64,000 bases of DNA from Rhodophyticola sp017644125 (lineage in GTDB: Bacteria; Pseudomonadota; Alphaproteobacteria; Rhodobacterales; Rhodobacteraceae), in the NCBI RefSeq assembly GCF_042140125.1, contig NZ_CP159473.1. The stretch is one strand, 5' to 3'. The first letter of the stretch is position 1; each line of letters begins with the position of its first letter. Shown one piece after another: positions 42,319 through 51,921 of this stretch. The notes below the pieces were generated by a model. It had not been told where the DNA came from. It saw nothing but the letters and a program-made list of their open reading frames with translations, and searched no databases. The translations under genes and the position numbers were made by a program.

Positions 42319-45300
42319 TCAGGCCTCGAGTTCCACAAGCAGATCCTTGGCGTCGATCTGTCCGCCCGGGGAGACATGCACCGCCTTGATCACCGCATCG
42401 CGATCGGCATGGATGCCGGTTTCCATCTTCATCGCCTCGATGGTCAGAAGCAGATCGCCCTCTTTCACCTTTTTGCCCGCAGTCGCCGCGACGGAGGCCA
42501 CGACGCCCGGCATCGGCGCGCCGATATGGCAGGGGTTGCCCATCTCCGCCTTGGGGCGCTTGGCCGTGGTGGCCGCCGCACGGCGGTTGGGAACACGGAC
42601 GGTGCGGGGCTGGCCGTTCAGCTCGAAGAAAACCTTGGCCTCGCCTTCCTCGTTCGTTTCACCGACCGCCTGCATGCGGATCACCAGCGTCACGCCCGGG
42701 TCTATCTCCGCCTCGATCTCCTCGCCGGGTTCCATTCCGTAAAAGAAGGTGCGGGTGGGGATCGTGCGGACCGGCCCGTATTCCGCGTGGCGCGTCATGT
42801 AGTCGGTGAAGACCTTGGGATACATCAGATATCCGTTCAGATCCTCGTCATCGATCTCGACGCCCAGTTGCGCGGCAAGCTTCTGCCGCTCCGCCTCCAG
42901 ATCGACGGGTTTGAGGTGCCGGCCCGGGCGTTCCAGCGCCGGCTTTTCATCCTTCAGCACCTTTTTCACGATGCCCGGCGGGAACCCTCCGGGCGGCTGG
43001 CCCAGATTGCCGCGCATCATGTCGATCACGCTGTCGGGAAAGGCCACGTCCTTGGCGGGGTCCTCCACGTCGGCGCGGGTCAGGCCCTGGCTCACCATCA
43101 TCAGGGCCATGTCGCCCACCACCTTGGAGGAGGGCGTGACCTTCACGATATCGCCGAACATCCGGTTCACATCCGCATACATCTGCGCCACTTCGTGCCA
43201 GCGCTCCTCCAGCCCGAGGCTGCGCGCCTGCGCCTTGAGATTGGTGAACTGGCCGCCGGGCATTTCATGAAGATAGACCTCGGAAGCCGGCGCCTGCATG
43301 CCGCTTTCGAAGGCGGCGTAATGGCCCCGCACGCTTTCCCAGTAATCGCTGATCTCGCGGACCGACCCGATGTCGAGCCCGGTATCGCGATCGGTATGTT
43401 TCAGCGCCTCCACGACGGTGCCAAGCGTCGCCTGCGAGGTGTTTCCCGACAGCGCATCCATCGCGCAATCCACCGCGTCCACCCCCGCTTCGGAGGCGGC
43501 AAGGATCGTGGCGCAGGCGATGCCTGCCGTGTCATGGGTGTGGAAATGGATCGGCAGGCCCACCTCGTCCTTCAGGGCCCGGATGAGAATCGAGGCGGAG
43601 GCGGGTTTCAGCAAGCCCGCCATGTCCTTCAGGCCCAGAACATGGGCGCCCGCGGCCTTAAGATCCTTGCCCATCGACACATAGTATTTCAGGTCGTATT
43701 TCGCGCGATCGGGGTTCAGGATGTCGCCGGTGTAGCAGATCGTGCCTTCGCACACCTTCTCTGCCGCGATCACCGCATCCATCGCCACGCGCATATTCTC
43801 GACCCAGTTCAGGCTGTCGAAGACGCGGAAGACGTCCACGCCCGACTTGGCGGCCTGCGCGACGAAGCTTTCCACCACGTTGTCGGGATAATTCGTATAA
43901 CCCACGCCGTTGGACGCGCGCAGCAGCATCTGCGTCATAATGTTGGGCATGTTGCGGCGGATATCGCGAAGCCGCTGCCACGGGCATTCCTGCAGGAAGC
44001 GGTAGGCCACATCGAAGGTCGCTCCGCCCCAGCATTCGACACTGAAGAGCCCGGGCAGATTGGCCGCATAGGCGGGCGCCGCACGGATCATGTCGATGGA
44101 GCGCATCCGGGTCGCCAACAGGGACTGGTGGCCGTCCCGCATGGTGGTGTCGGTGACCAGCAGATGCGTCTGCGCGGCCATCCAGTCGGCCACGGCCTGC
44201 GGGCCCCTTTCATCGAGAAGGTTGCGGGTGCCGGGCACGATCTCGGCCCTTCGCGGGGGCGCCTTGGGTTGCTTGATGTCGGAGCGGGGCAGGGGGCGGC
44301 CTTCGGTCTCGGGGTGCCCGTTCACGGTGATATCGGCGATATAGGTCAGGATCTTGGTCGCCCTGTCCCGACGCGGCTTGAAGTCGAACAGTTCCGGCGT
44401 CTCGTCGATGAACTTGGTGTGGTATTGATAGTTCAGAAAGGTCGGGTGCTTCAGCAGGTTCTCGACAAAGGCGATATTGGTGCTGACGCCGCGGATGCGG
44501 AACTCCCTGAGCGCGCGGTCCATCCGGGCGATGGCGGCCTCGGGCGTGGGGGCCCATGCAGTCACCTTTTCCAGAAGCGAGTCGTAATAGCGGGTGATGA
44601 CCGCACCTGAATAGGCGGTGCCGCCGTCAAGCCGGATGCCCATGCCGGTCGCCCCGCGATAGGCGGTGATGCGCCCGTAATCGGGGATGAAGTTGTTGGT
44701 CGGATCCTCGGTCGTGATCCGGCACTGGATCGCGTGGCCGTCCAGCTTCACATCGTATTGGGAGGCGGTGCCGGTCGCCTCCACGAGGCTTTTGCCCTCG
44801 GCGATCAGGATCTGGGCGCGCACGATATCGATGCCGGTGACCTCCTCGGTCACCGTGTGCTCCACCTGCACCCGCGGGTTGACCTCGATGAAGTAGAATT
44901 TGCCGGTCTCCATATCCATCAGGAATTCGACCGTGCCCGCGCACTCGTAATTCACATGTTCGCAGATGCGCTTGCCAAGCGCGCAGATCTCCTCGCGCTG
45001 CGTCTCGCTCAGATAGGGGGCGGGCGCGCGCTCCACGACCTTCTGGTTGCGCCGCTGGACCGAGCAATCGCGCTCGTAAAGGTGATAGATCGCGCCGTGG
45101 CTGTCGCCCAGGATCTGCACCTCCACATGGCGCGCGCGCAGGATCATCTTCTCCAGATAGCCCTCACCGTTGCCGAACGCCGCCTCGGCCTCGCGCCGGC
45201 CCTCGCGCACCTTTTCCTCCAGCTCCTCCGGCCCGGCGATGGGGCGCATGCCGCGCCCGCCGCCGCCCCATGACGCCTTCAGCATCAGCGGATAGCCGAT

Positions 45301-45759
45301 CTCTTCGGCCTCCCTGGCGATAGTTTTCATGTCATCGCCCAGAACCTCCGTCGCCGGGATCACGGGCACACCGGCCTCGATGGCCACGCGGCGCGCGCTG
45401 GCCTTGTCGCCAAGCGCCCGCATCGTTTCGGCCTTCGGGCCGATAAAGGCGATACCGGCATCGGTGCAGGCATCCACGAAATCGGGGTTTTCCGACAGGA
45501 GCCCATAACCGGGATGGATCGCATCCGCGCCCGCCATGCGCGCCACGCGAATGATCTCCTCGATGCTCAGATAGGCCGCGACCGGGCCCAGACCCTCGCC
45601 GATCTTGTAGGCCTCGTCGGCCTTGAACCGGTGCAGGCTCAGCTTGTCCTCCTCGGCATAGACCGCGACCGTGCGTTTGCCCAACTCATTGGCCGCGCGC
45701 ATCACGCGGATGGCGATCTCGCCGCGATTTGCGATGAGGATTTTGCTGAATTCGGTCAT
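42319..45759 (-). CDS. pyc: pyruvate carboxylase
   Basis: 1146 residues, the full single-chain form. The biotin carboxylase domain is N-terminal (KILIANRGEIAIRVMRA, MLKASWGGGGRGMR, FIEVNPRVQVEHTVTEE). The carboxyltransferase domain follows (DTTMRDGHQSLLATRMR, FHTHDTAGIACATI). A C-terminal biotinyl domain has AMKMET around residue 1115. It carboxylates pyruvate to oxaloacetate. I start at 45759 (MTEFSKILIANRGE); an ATG 8 codons upstream lacks homology. Confidence 0.97.
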   Translation of the reverse strand: MTEFSKILIANRGEIAIRVMRAANELGKRTVAVYAEEDKLSLHRFKADEAYKIGEGLGPVAAYLSIEEIIRVARMAGADAIHPGYGLLSENPDFVDACTDAGIAFIGPKAETMRALGDKASARRVAIEAGVPVIPATEVLGDDMKTIAREAEEIGYPLMLKASWGGGGRGMRPIAGPEELEEKVREGRREAEAAFGNGEGYLEKMILRARHVEVQILGDSHGAIYHLYERDCSVQRRNQKVVERAPAPYLSETQREEICALGKRICEHVNYECAGTVEFLMDMETGKFYFIEVNPRVQVEHTVTEEVTGIDIVRAQILIAEGKSLVEATGTASQYDVKLDGHAIQCRITTEDPTNNFIPDYGRITAYRGATGMGIRLDGGTAYSGAVITRYYDSLLEKVTAWAPTPEAAIARMDRALREFRIRGVSTNIAFVENLLKHPTFLNYQYHTKFIDETPELFDFKPRRDRATKILTYIADITVNGHPETEGRPLPRSDIKQPKAPPRRAEIVPGTRNLLDERGPQAVADWMAAQTHLLVTDTTMRDGHQSLLATRMRSIDMIRAAPAYAANLPGLFSVECWGGATFDVAYRFLQECPWQRLRDIRRNMPNIMTQMLLRASNGVGYTNYPDNVVESFVAQAAKSGVDVFRVFDSLNWVENMRVAMDAVIAAEKVCEGTICYTGDILNPDRAKYDLKYYVSMGKDLKAAGAHVLGLKDMAGLLKPASASILIRALKDEVGLPIHFHTHDTAGIACATILAASEAGVDAVDCAMDALSGNTSQATLGTVVEALKHTDRDTGLDIGSVREISDYWESVRGHYAAFESGMQAPASEVYLHEMPGGQFTNLKAQARSLGLEERWHEVAQMYADVNRMFGDIVKVTPSSKVVGDMALMMVSQGLTRADVEDPAKDVAFPDSVIDMMRGNLGQPPGGFPPGIVKKVLKDEKPALERPGRHLKPVDLEAERQKLAAQLGVEIDDEDLNGYLMYPKVFTDYMTRHAEYGPVRTIPTRTFFYGMEPGEEIEAEIDPGVTLVIRMQAVGETNEEGEAKVFFELNGQPRTVRVPNRRAAATTAKRPKAEMGNPCHIGAPMPGVVASVAATAGKKVKEGDLLLTIEAMKMETGIHADRDAVIKAVHVSPGGQIDAKDLLVELEA

Positions 45760-45871
45760 CCAATGTCCCTTTTGCGCCTTCACGCAGCCGTTTTCCCGGT
45801 CTGCTTCTGTCGGGTCAAGCCCTCATGCTGCAGAGCGGCATAATAGGGGTGACCTAGGGAAAGGGAAGCCG

Positions 45872-47005
45872 CTAAAGCACGTGACCGGGCAGATCGGCAA
45901 GACGCGCGGTGCCGATCTGGGCCATGTTCGCGGCCATGTCCTGCGCCAGAATATGCTGCAGATGCGCAGGACCGTCCGCCCCGAGCGCGCCAAGCGCATA
46001 GTGCCATGCCCGCCCCATCATCACGAAATCGGCCCCAAGGGCGAGGGCACGCAGAATGTCCAGCCCGCCCGCGATGCCGCTGTCGAAAAGAAGCGGCAGA
46101 TCGGTCGCCGCGCGAATGGCGGGCAGCGCGTCGAGGCTGGCCATCGCGCCGTCAAACTGGCGTCCGGCATGGTTCGAGACCCAGATGGCATCGACCCCTT
46201 CCGCCCCGAGACGCGCGGCGTCGCCTGCATTCAGCACGCCCTTCACGATCAGCGGCCCGTCCCATGCGGCCCGCAGCTCCGCCAGATAGGCCCAATCCGG
46301 CGAGGTGCGCAGCAGATAGCCCACATGCGCCGTCGAGGGCATGGTGCCTTCGGTCCTGGGCGCGTAGCCGTCCATCAGCCGCATCCGGGGCATGCCCGAG
46401 TTGCGCATGCCAAGCGCCCATGCCGGGCACTGCGCCACCTGCATGGCAAGGCGCGGCGTCAGCCGGGGCGGCTGCACGAGGCCGCCGCGCGTCTGCCGCT
46501 CCCGGCGCGAGGCCGCGGGCACATCCACGGTCAGGATGAGCGTGTGAAATCCGGCCCGCCGGGCGCGGTCCAGCATGTCGGCGCGAATGGCGGGGTCGCG
46601 GGGCGGATACATCTGAAACCAGCCCTGATCGCCGATCACACCGGCCAGATCATCCGGGGTCTGCGTGGCCACGGTCGACAGGCAATAGGGCACCCCCGCC
46701 GCCGCCCCATGGGCCGCGAGGATCCGCTCCGCCCCCGGCCAGATCAGCCCCGACATGCCAAGGGGCGCGATCCCGAAGGGCACCGGATAGTCCTTGCCCA
46801 GAAACGTGGTGGAGAGATCCGGCACCATCTCTCCGTGCAGGATGGAGGTGCGGAACAGAACCCGGTCCAGCGCCGCGCGATTGCGCGCGGTCACCGTCTC
46901 GGCCCCGGTGGCGCTGTCCAGATACTCCCACACGAAATGCGGTATCCGCCGTCTGGCACGGGCCTTCAGATCGGCGATGGCCGGAAATCTCTGGTCATGG
47001 GTCAT
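45872..47005 (-). CDS. FMN-dependent alpha-hydroxy-acid oxidase/dehydrogenase (LldD-like)
   Basis: 377 residues of the L-lactate dehydrogenase/glycolate oxidase family. FVWEYLDSATGAE is at the N-terminus, then PFGIAPLGMSGLIWPGAE, TLILTVDVPAASRRERQTRGG, LIVKGVLNAGDA, and the active-site SNHAGRQFDG, then LLFDSGIAGGLDILRALALGADFVMMGR. It oxidises a 2-hydroxy acid; the exact substrate is unknown. The ATG at 47005 is preferred over a TTG three codons out. Confidence 0.9.
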   Translation of the reverse strand: MTHDQRFPAIADLKARARRRIPHFVWEYLDSATGAETVTARNRAALDRVLFRTSILHGEMVPDLSTTFLGKDYPVPFGIAPLGMSGLIWPGAERILAAHGAAAGVPYCLSTVATQTPDDLAGVIGDQGWFQMYPPRDPAIRADMLDRARRAGFHTLILTVDVPAASRRERQTRGGLVQPPRLTPRLAMQVAQCPAWALGMRNSGMPRMRLMDGYAPRTEGTMPSTAHVGYLLRTSPDWAYLAELRAAWDGPLIVKGVLNAGDAARLGAEGVDAIWVSNHAGRQFDGAMASLDALPAIRAATDLPLLFDSGIAGGLDILRALALGADFVMMGRAWHYALGALGADGPAHLQHILAQDMAANMAQIGTARLADLPGHVL

Positions 47006-47220
47006 GACGCGCAATCAGCCCTCGCCGCGCGGGGCTTGTCCAGCGAAATCAACCGCCTCCCTCTCTTCCCTGGCACGGGCAACGGGGTGAACGCCTTGCT
47101 TTCCCGATCTCTCCGCTTGCAAATCATCCCCGCCGGAGGCTCCGGGCCCGGCCATGGATGCGTGGGAACAATCGAAGAACATGGCTTTCCACCCGCGCAG
47201 CCGCGCTATATGCTTCGCCC

Positions 47221-50052
47221 ATGAGCAGTTTCGACGAGTCAGAGGCGTTTCAGGCCGCGTCCCTTTCTGCGCGGGCGATGGCGCCCCGCGCGGCGGCCTA
47301 TATGGAGGGCCTGAACCCCGCGCAGCGCGCGGCGGTGGAGGCGGTGGAGGGTCCTGTGCTGATGCTGGCGGGGGCGGGCACGGGCAAGACCCGCGCGCTG
47401 ACTGCCCGGATCGCGCATCTTCTGGCCACAGGCACGGCCCGCCCCAACGAGATCCTCGCCGTCACCTTCACCAACAAGGCCGCGCGCGAGATGAAAACCC
47501 GTGTCGGCGCGCTTCTGGGCCAGCCGGCCGAGGGGATGCCGTGGCTCGGCACCTTCCATGCGATCTGCGTGAAGCTGCTGCGGCGGCATGCGGAACTTGC
47601 GGGGCTGAAGTCGAATTTTACGATCTTGGATACCGACGATCAGGTGCGGCTGATGAAACAGCTGATCCTGGCGGAGAATATCGACGAAAAACGCTGGCCC
47701 GCCCGGATGCTGGCCGGTGTCATCGACAATTGGAAAAACCGCGCCTGGACACCCGAAAAGGTGCCCGCCGCCGAAGCCGGGGCCTTCAACAAGCGCGGGG
47801 TTGAGCTTTACGCCGCCTATCAGGCCCGGCTGAAAGCCCTGAACGCAGTCGATTTCGGCGATCTGCTTCTCCATATCGTGACGATCTTTCAGGAGAACGC
47901 GGATGTTCTGGCCCAGTACCAGCGCTGGTTCCGCTACATCCTCGTGGACGAGTATCAGGATACCAATGTCGCGCAGTATCTCTGGCTGCGGCTGCTTGCC
48001 CAGAGCCACCGGAACATCTGCTGCGTCGGCGATGACGACCAGTCGATCTATGGCTGGCGCGGGGCCGAGGTGGGCAATATCCTGCGGTTCGAAAAGGACT
48101 TTCCGGGTGCCAAGGTGGTGCGGCTGGAACAGAATTACCGGTCGACAGGGCATATCCTCGCCGCCGCCTCCGGGGTGATTGCGGGCAACAAGGACCGCTT
48201 GGGCAAGACGCTCTGGACCGAGGGCGAGGATGGCGAAAAGGTGCGCCTTATCGGCCACTGGGACGGCGATGAGGAAGCCCGGTGGGTCGGCGATAAGGTC
48301 GAAAGCCTTGTTAGTGGTACTGCACGAGAGGCTCTTGAACGTACTAACCCGCGTTCAAAAACTATTCTTCAGGAATTTGAAAGGCTCGCGAAAAAAGGTG
48401 CTTTGCAAGGCGCACGCACAACCGCTGAACTGTTCGACCGTCTGCGCAGCCAGAACAGCACGCTTGTTGAGTACAAAACCCGGAAGCTGATTTGGGATCT
48501 GACCGAGCGTCACAAAGCTGGTGAGCCGCTTTCGCCGGCATTTCTGAAGTACAGCCATGAGGAAATCGCCATCCTCGTCCGCGCCAGCCACCAGATGCGC
48601 GCCTTTGAGGACAGGTTCCTGACCATCGGGCTGCCTTACCGCGTGATCGGCGGGCCGCGCTTTTACGAGCGGATGGAGATCCGCGATGCGATGGCCTATT
48701 TCCGCGTTGTCGTCAGCCCCGACGATGACCTGGCCTTCGAGCGGATCGTCAACACGCCCAAGCGCGGCCTCGGCGACAAGGCGCAGGCGACGATCCAGAA
48801 GATGGCGCGGTCGAACGGGGTCAGCCTCATCGAGCGCGCGCGGCTGTGTGTCGAGGCGGGGGCGATTTCGGGCAAGGGCGGCAAGGAACTGAGCGTCTTA
48901 TGTTCATCGTTTTCGCGCTGGAGTTGGCTTCTCCGCGAAGTAGGCAACGAGGTTGAGATTGAACGACTTGCTACGGATGCGCAGCTTCTGCAAGCAGAGG
49001 CGACGAAGCTTCGTCGTGATTTTGAGGATGAGTTCGGCGAGGCCTCTTTCTCGGAAATCTTGACAGAGTTGCAAAGCGGTAGGAGCGTTGAGGCGTTCGG
49101 GGCACATTTGGTTGATGCTGTATCTGAGTGGCGCGCACTTCGCGGTCGAGCTCAGGTTCTGGAAAGCTACTGCGAGATTTTGAGGGGCAATCATGTCCGA
49201 TTGGCCGAGATCATCCTCGACGAAAGCGGCTATACCGGCCACTGGCAGAACGACAAGACGCCCGAGGCGCCCGGACGGCTGGAGAATCTGAAGGAACTGG
49301 TGAAGGCGTTGGAGGGGTTCGAGAACCTGCAGGGCTTCCTCGAACACGTCGCCCTGATCATGGACAATGAAAGCGACGACGGCGAGGAGAAGGTCACGCT
49401 GATGACGCTACACGCTGCCAAGGGGCTGGAGTTTTCGGCCGTGTTTCTGCCGGGCTGGGAGGATGGGCTGTTTCCCTCTCAACGCTCCATGGACGAATCG
49501 GGGATCAAGGGCCTGGAGGAGGAGCGGCGGCTGGCCTATGTCGGCATCACCCGGGCCGAGGAGGTCTGCACCATCTCATTTGCGGGCAACCGCCGGGTTT
49601 ACGGCCAATGGCAAAGCCAGATGCCCTCCCGCTTCATCGACGAATTGCCCGAAGAACATGTGGAGGTGCTTACTCCGCCGGGGCTGTACGGCCATGGCGG
49701 TGCGATGTCGGCCAGCGCCTCGCCGGTGGCCGGCATGATGCGCGGCTCGGACCTGCACCAGAAAGCGGCGGAGGCGAATGTCTACAACTCCCCGGGATGG
49801 CGCCGCTTGCAGGCCAATCAGGGCCAGCGCGGGATGAGCCAGCCCCGCGAAGCCCGAAACATGACCATAGATACCGAGGCGATCAGCGCGTTTTTGCTGG
49901 GTGACCGGGTGTTTCACCAAAAATTCGGCTATGGCCGCGTGAATGCGGTAGAAGGGGACAAGGTCGAAGTCGCGTTCGACAAGGCCGGTATCAAGCATGT
50001 GGTGGGCCGGTTTCTGACCGCCGCCGACAGCGCCGGCGACGTACCGTTCTGA
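47221..50052 (+). CDS. UvrD/PcrA-type ATP-dependent DNA helicase with two unusual in-frame segments
   Basis: 943 residues, clearly longer than the usual 720-800. Helicase motifs are intact: Q-motif LNPAQRAAVEA, motif I AGAGTGKT, Ia TFTNKAAREMKTR, II DEYQDTN, III VGDDDQSIYGWRGAE, IV LEQNYRST, V TLHAAKGLEF, VI VGITRAEE. Two stretches, about 48301-48540 and 48894-49190, have codon use unlike the rest (many A/T-ending codons). The first inserts about 75 residues before AILVRAS; the second replaces much of the 2B region before LDESGYT. The frame stays open throughout. It acts in DNA repair and replication restart. Confidence 0.93.
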   Translation: MSSFDESEAFQAASLSARAMAPRAAAYMEGLNPAQRAAVEAVEGPVLMLAGAGTGKTRALTARIAHLLATGTARPNEILAVTFTNKAAREMKTRVGALLGQPAEGMPWLGTFHAICVKLLRRHAELAGLKSNFTILDTDDQVRLMKQLILAENIDEKRWPARMLAGVIDNWKNRAWTPEKVPAAEAGAFNKRGVELYAAYQARLKALNAVDFGDLLLHIVTIFQENADVLAQYQRWFRYILVDEYQDTNVAQYLWLRLLAQSHRNICCVGDDDQSIYGWRGAEVGNILRFEKDFPGAKVVRLEQNYRSTGHILAAASGVIAGNKDRLGKTLWTEGEDGEKVRLIGHWDGDEEARWVGDKVESLVSGTAREALERTNPRSKTILQEFERLAKKGALQGARTTAELFDRLRSQNSTLVEYKTRKLIWDLTERHKAGEPLSPAFLKYSHEEIAILVRASHQMRAFEDRFLTIGLPYRVIGGPRFYERMEIRDAMAYFRVVVSPDDDLAFERIVNTPKRGLGDKAQATIQKMARSNGVSLIERARLCVEAGAISGKGGKELSVLCSSFSRWSWLLREVGNEVEIERLATDAQLLQAEATKLRRDFEDEFGEASFSEILTELQSGRSVEAFGAHLVDAVSEWRALRGRAQVLESYCEILRGNHVRLAEIILDESGYTGHWQNDKTPEAPGRLENLKELVKALEGFENLQGFLEHVALIMDNESDDGEEKVTLMTLHAAKGLEFSAVFLPGWEDGLFPSQRSMDESGIKGLEEERRLAYVGITRAEEVCTISFAGNRRVYGQWQSQMPSRFIDELPEEHVEVLTPPGLYGHGGAMSASASPVAGMMRGSDLHQKAAEANVYNSPGWRRLQANQGQRGMSQPREARNMTIDTEAISAFLLGDRVFHQKFGYGRVNAVEGDKVEVAFDKAGIKHVVGRFLTAADSAGDVPF

Positions 50053-50116
50053 CGTAAAAAAACGACCAGGGGCAGGATTTCGGACGGGGCCGCTTTGGCC
50101 AAGACGGGAGGCTGCC

Positions 50117-50440
50117 ATGAAGACACTTGTTCTGGAACCGGACGTCACCCGTGCGCGGGCCTGGGTCGCGCGCTATGCGGCGGGAGCAGACAACACCTGC
50201 CATGTGGCGATCAGCGCGGCACAGGCCCGTCTGATGCTGATCGGCACCTGTTACGACCGGCTCTGCCTGCGCCTCGGGCATCTGGGCGGTCAAAGCCACG
50301 CCATCCTTGCGGTGGCGCGGGCCTGCAACCCGGAGTGCGAGATCGTCGATCTGGCGCGCATGACCCGGCGGTCCGTTTCCGGACCGTCGATGGGCGAGGT
50401 TCTGAGAGCCGAGCCGCCTCAGGCCATGAGGATCGGATAA
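50117..50440 (+). CDS. small receiver-like hypothetical protein
   Basis: 107 residues with GGGAGG six bases before the ATG. TLVLEPDVTRARAWVARY followed by alternating strands and helices resembles a shortened, degenerate CheY-like domain, with no convincing phospho-acceptor. Its last 22 bases overlap the convergent LysE-type gene. Function unknown. Confidence 0.6.
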   Translation: MKTLVLEPDVTRARAWVARYAAGADNTCHVAISAAQARLMLIGTCYDRLCLRLGHLGGQSHAILAVARACNPECEIVDLARMTRRSVSGPSMGEVLRAEPPQAMRIG

Positions 50441-51018
50441 AGCGAGGCCACCAAAAGAGCCGCGGCGGTGATGTTGAACGCTTTCAGCCGGGCGGGATTG
50501 GTCAGGAACCGGCGCATTTGCAGGCCGAGCCATGCCCAGGAACCGACCGAGGGCAGATTTACCAGCCCGAAAACCGTGGCCATGATCAGAAGATCGCCCA
50601 AGTCGCGGCCCGGCGGCGTGTAAACCGTGATCGCGGTCAGCGCCATGCTGAGCGCCTTGGGGTTCACCCATTGAAACCCGGCCGCCTGCAGGAAGGTCAG
50701 CGGTGTGCCCGTCGCCTGCGCGTTGGGCAGGATCGGTACGGCGGTTCCGATTTTCCATGCCAGATAAAGCAGATAGCCGATGCTGACCACCTTCAGGATA
50801 TCGTAGATCACCGGGTATGCGTCAAAGACGCGGATCAGCCCGACACCGATTGCCAGCGCCATGATCACGAAGCCGAGCGCCACGCCCAGCATATGCGGAA
50901 TGGTTCGCCGAATGCCGAAATTGGCCCCGGACGCCATCAGCATCAGGTTGTTCGGCCCCGGCGTGATGGAGCTGACGAAGGCGAAAAGCGCGAGTGCGAG
51001 GATCAGATCAGGTGTCAT
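50419..51018 (-). CDS. LysE/RhtB family amino-acid exporter
   Basis: 199 residues with about six helices and the family N-terminus ALALFAFVSSITPGPNNLMLMASG, then FQWVNPKALSMALTAITVY. It exports amino acids or derivatives. It is divergent from an Lrp/AsnC gene, the classical arrangement in which the regulator senses the exported amino acid. Confidence 0.92.
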   Translation of the reverse strand: MTPDLILALALFAFVSSITPGPNNLMLMASGANFGIRRTIPHMLGVALGFVIMALAIGVGLIRVFDAYPVIYDILKVVSIGYLLYLAWKIGTAVPILPNAQATGTPLTFLQAAGFQWVNPKALSMALTAITVYTPPGRDLGDLLIMATVFGLVNLPSVGSWAWLGLQMRRFLTNPARLKAFNITAAALLVASLYPILMA

Positions 51019-51091
51019 GAGCGCAACGTTATGGCGCAAGCTGCACAATGAAATTGCAAGATTGCCTAAAGCTGATCTATATTCACAATAA

Positions 51092-51544
51092 ATGACGAAG
51101 ATTGATCAAAAAGACCGCCAGATATTGCGTGTTCTGTCCCGGGAGGGCCGGATCAGCAATCTCGATCTGGCGGAACGGGTGTCGTTGTCGCCCTCGGCCT
51201 GTTTGCGGCGGGTGGCGGCGCTGGAGCAGTCGGGGGTCATCAAGGGCTATCGCGCGGTGCTGGACCCGGGGCAGATGGGCGTGGGCTTCACGGCCTATAT
51301 CGCCGTCGGCCTGTCGGAGCATACCAAGCGCGCGCAGGAAGCGTTCGAGGCGGCGATTTCGCGCACCGACGAAGTGCGGGAGTGCCATAACATAACTGGC
51401 TCGGTGGAGTATCTGCTGCGGGTCGAGGCGGCGGATCTGCCCAGCTACAAGCGGCTCCATACGGATCTTCTGGGCGCGCTGCCGCAGGTGGCGACGATCA
51501 CCACCTATGTGGTGATGGGCTCGCCCAAGGACGACCGGGCCTGA
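51092..51544 (+). CDS. Lrp/AsnC family transcriptional regulator
   Basis: 150 residues: HTH with KDRQILRVLSREGRISNLDLAERVSLSPSACLRRVAALE (landmark at residues 7-46) and a RAM effector domain with ECHNITGSVEYLLRVEA. Divergent from the LysE-type exporter with 73 bases between starts; it probably controls that gene. Confidence 0.94.
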   Translation: MTKIDQKDRQILRVLSREGRISNLDLAERVSLSPSACLRRVAALEQSGVIKGYRAVLDPGQMGVGFTAYIAVGLSEHTKRAQEAFEAAISRTDEVRECHNITGSVEYLLRVEAADLPSYKRLHTDLLGALPQVATITTYVVMGSPKDDRA

Positions 51545-51900
51545 GCTTGGTCCGGCAGCAGGCGGGACAGAGGCCGGCGGCAATCTGCCCGCTGGCCCCG
51601 CTGAGAGCGCAACGCCATGGGCGACGTCGATCAGCGTGCCGCGCACTGGCTGCGGATTGCCAACGCGCGGCTGCCGCCAGGTCCCTTTCGACCCTTTCGG
51701 TTGTCTCGGCCAGCGGGCCCGCGATCCGCGCCCGATGAACCGGCACATGCAGTGTCAGATCGGGATATGATGGGCGACCGCCATCGGGGCGACACGGAGA
51801 GACCGTACCAGAGACCGGAGGGTCAGGGCGCTGGCCCCCGCCTCGCGCAGAAGGGTCAGGGCAGCGGCCCGAATGCGCTCCCCTCCAAGGCATGCGTCTG
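51545..51900 (-). pseudogene. probable TetR-family regulator remnant
   Basis: On the minus strand a frame carries RIRAAALTLLREAGASALTL and then RVAPMAVAHHIP, the pattern of a TetR N-terminal HTH. It stops at a TGA after HHIPI where the protein should continue, and no convincing start is visible. The C-terminal half can only be guessed in another frame (PVHRARIAGPLAETTERV). It lies just downstream of the RibD-like gene, like a decayed second gene of that unit. Confidence 0.45.
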
Positions 51901-51921
51901 TCGCGACCGGTCGGAGGCCTT

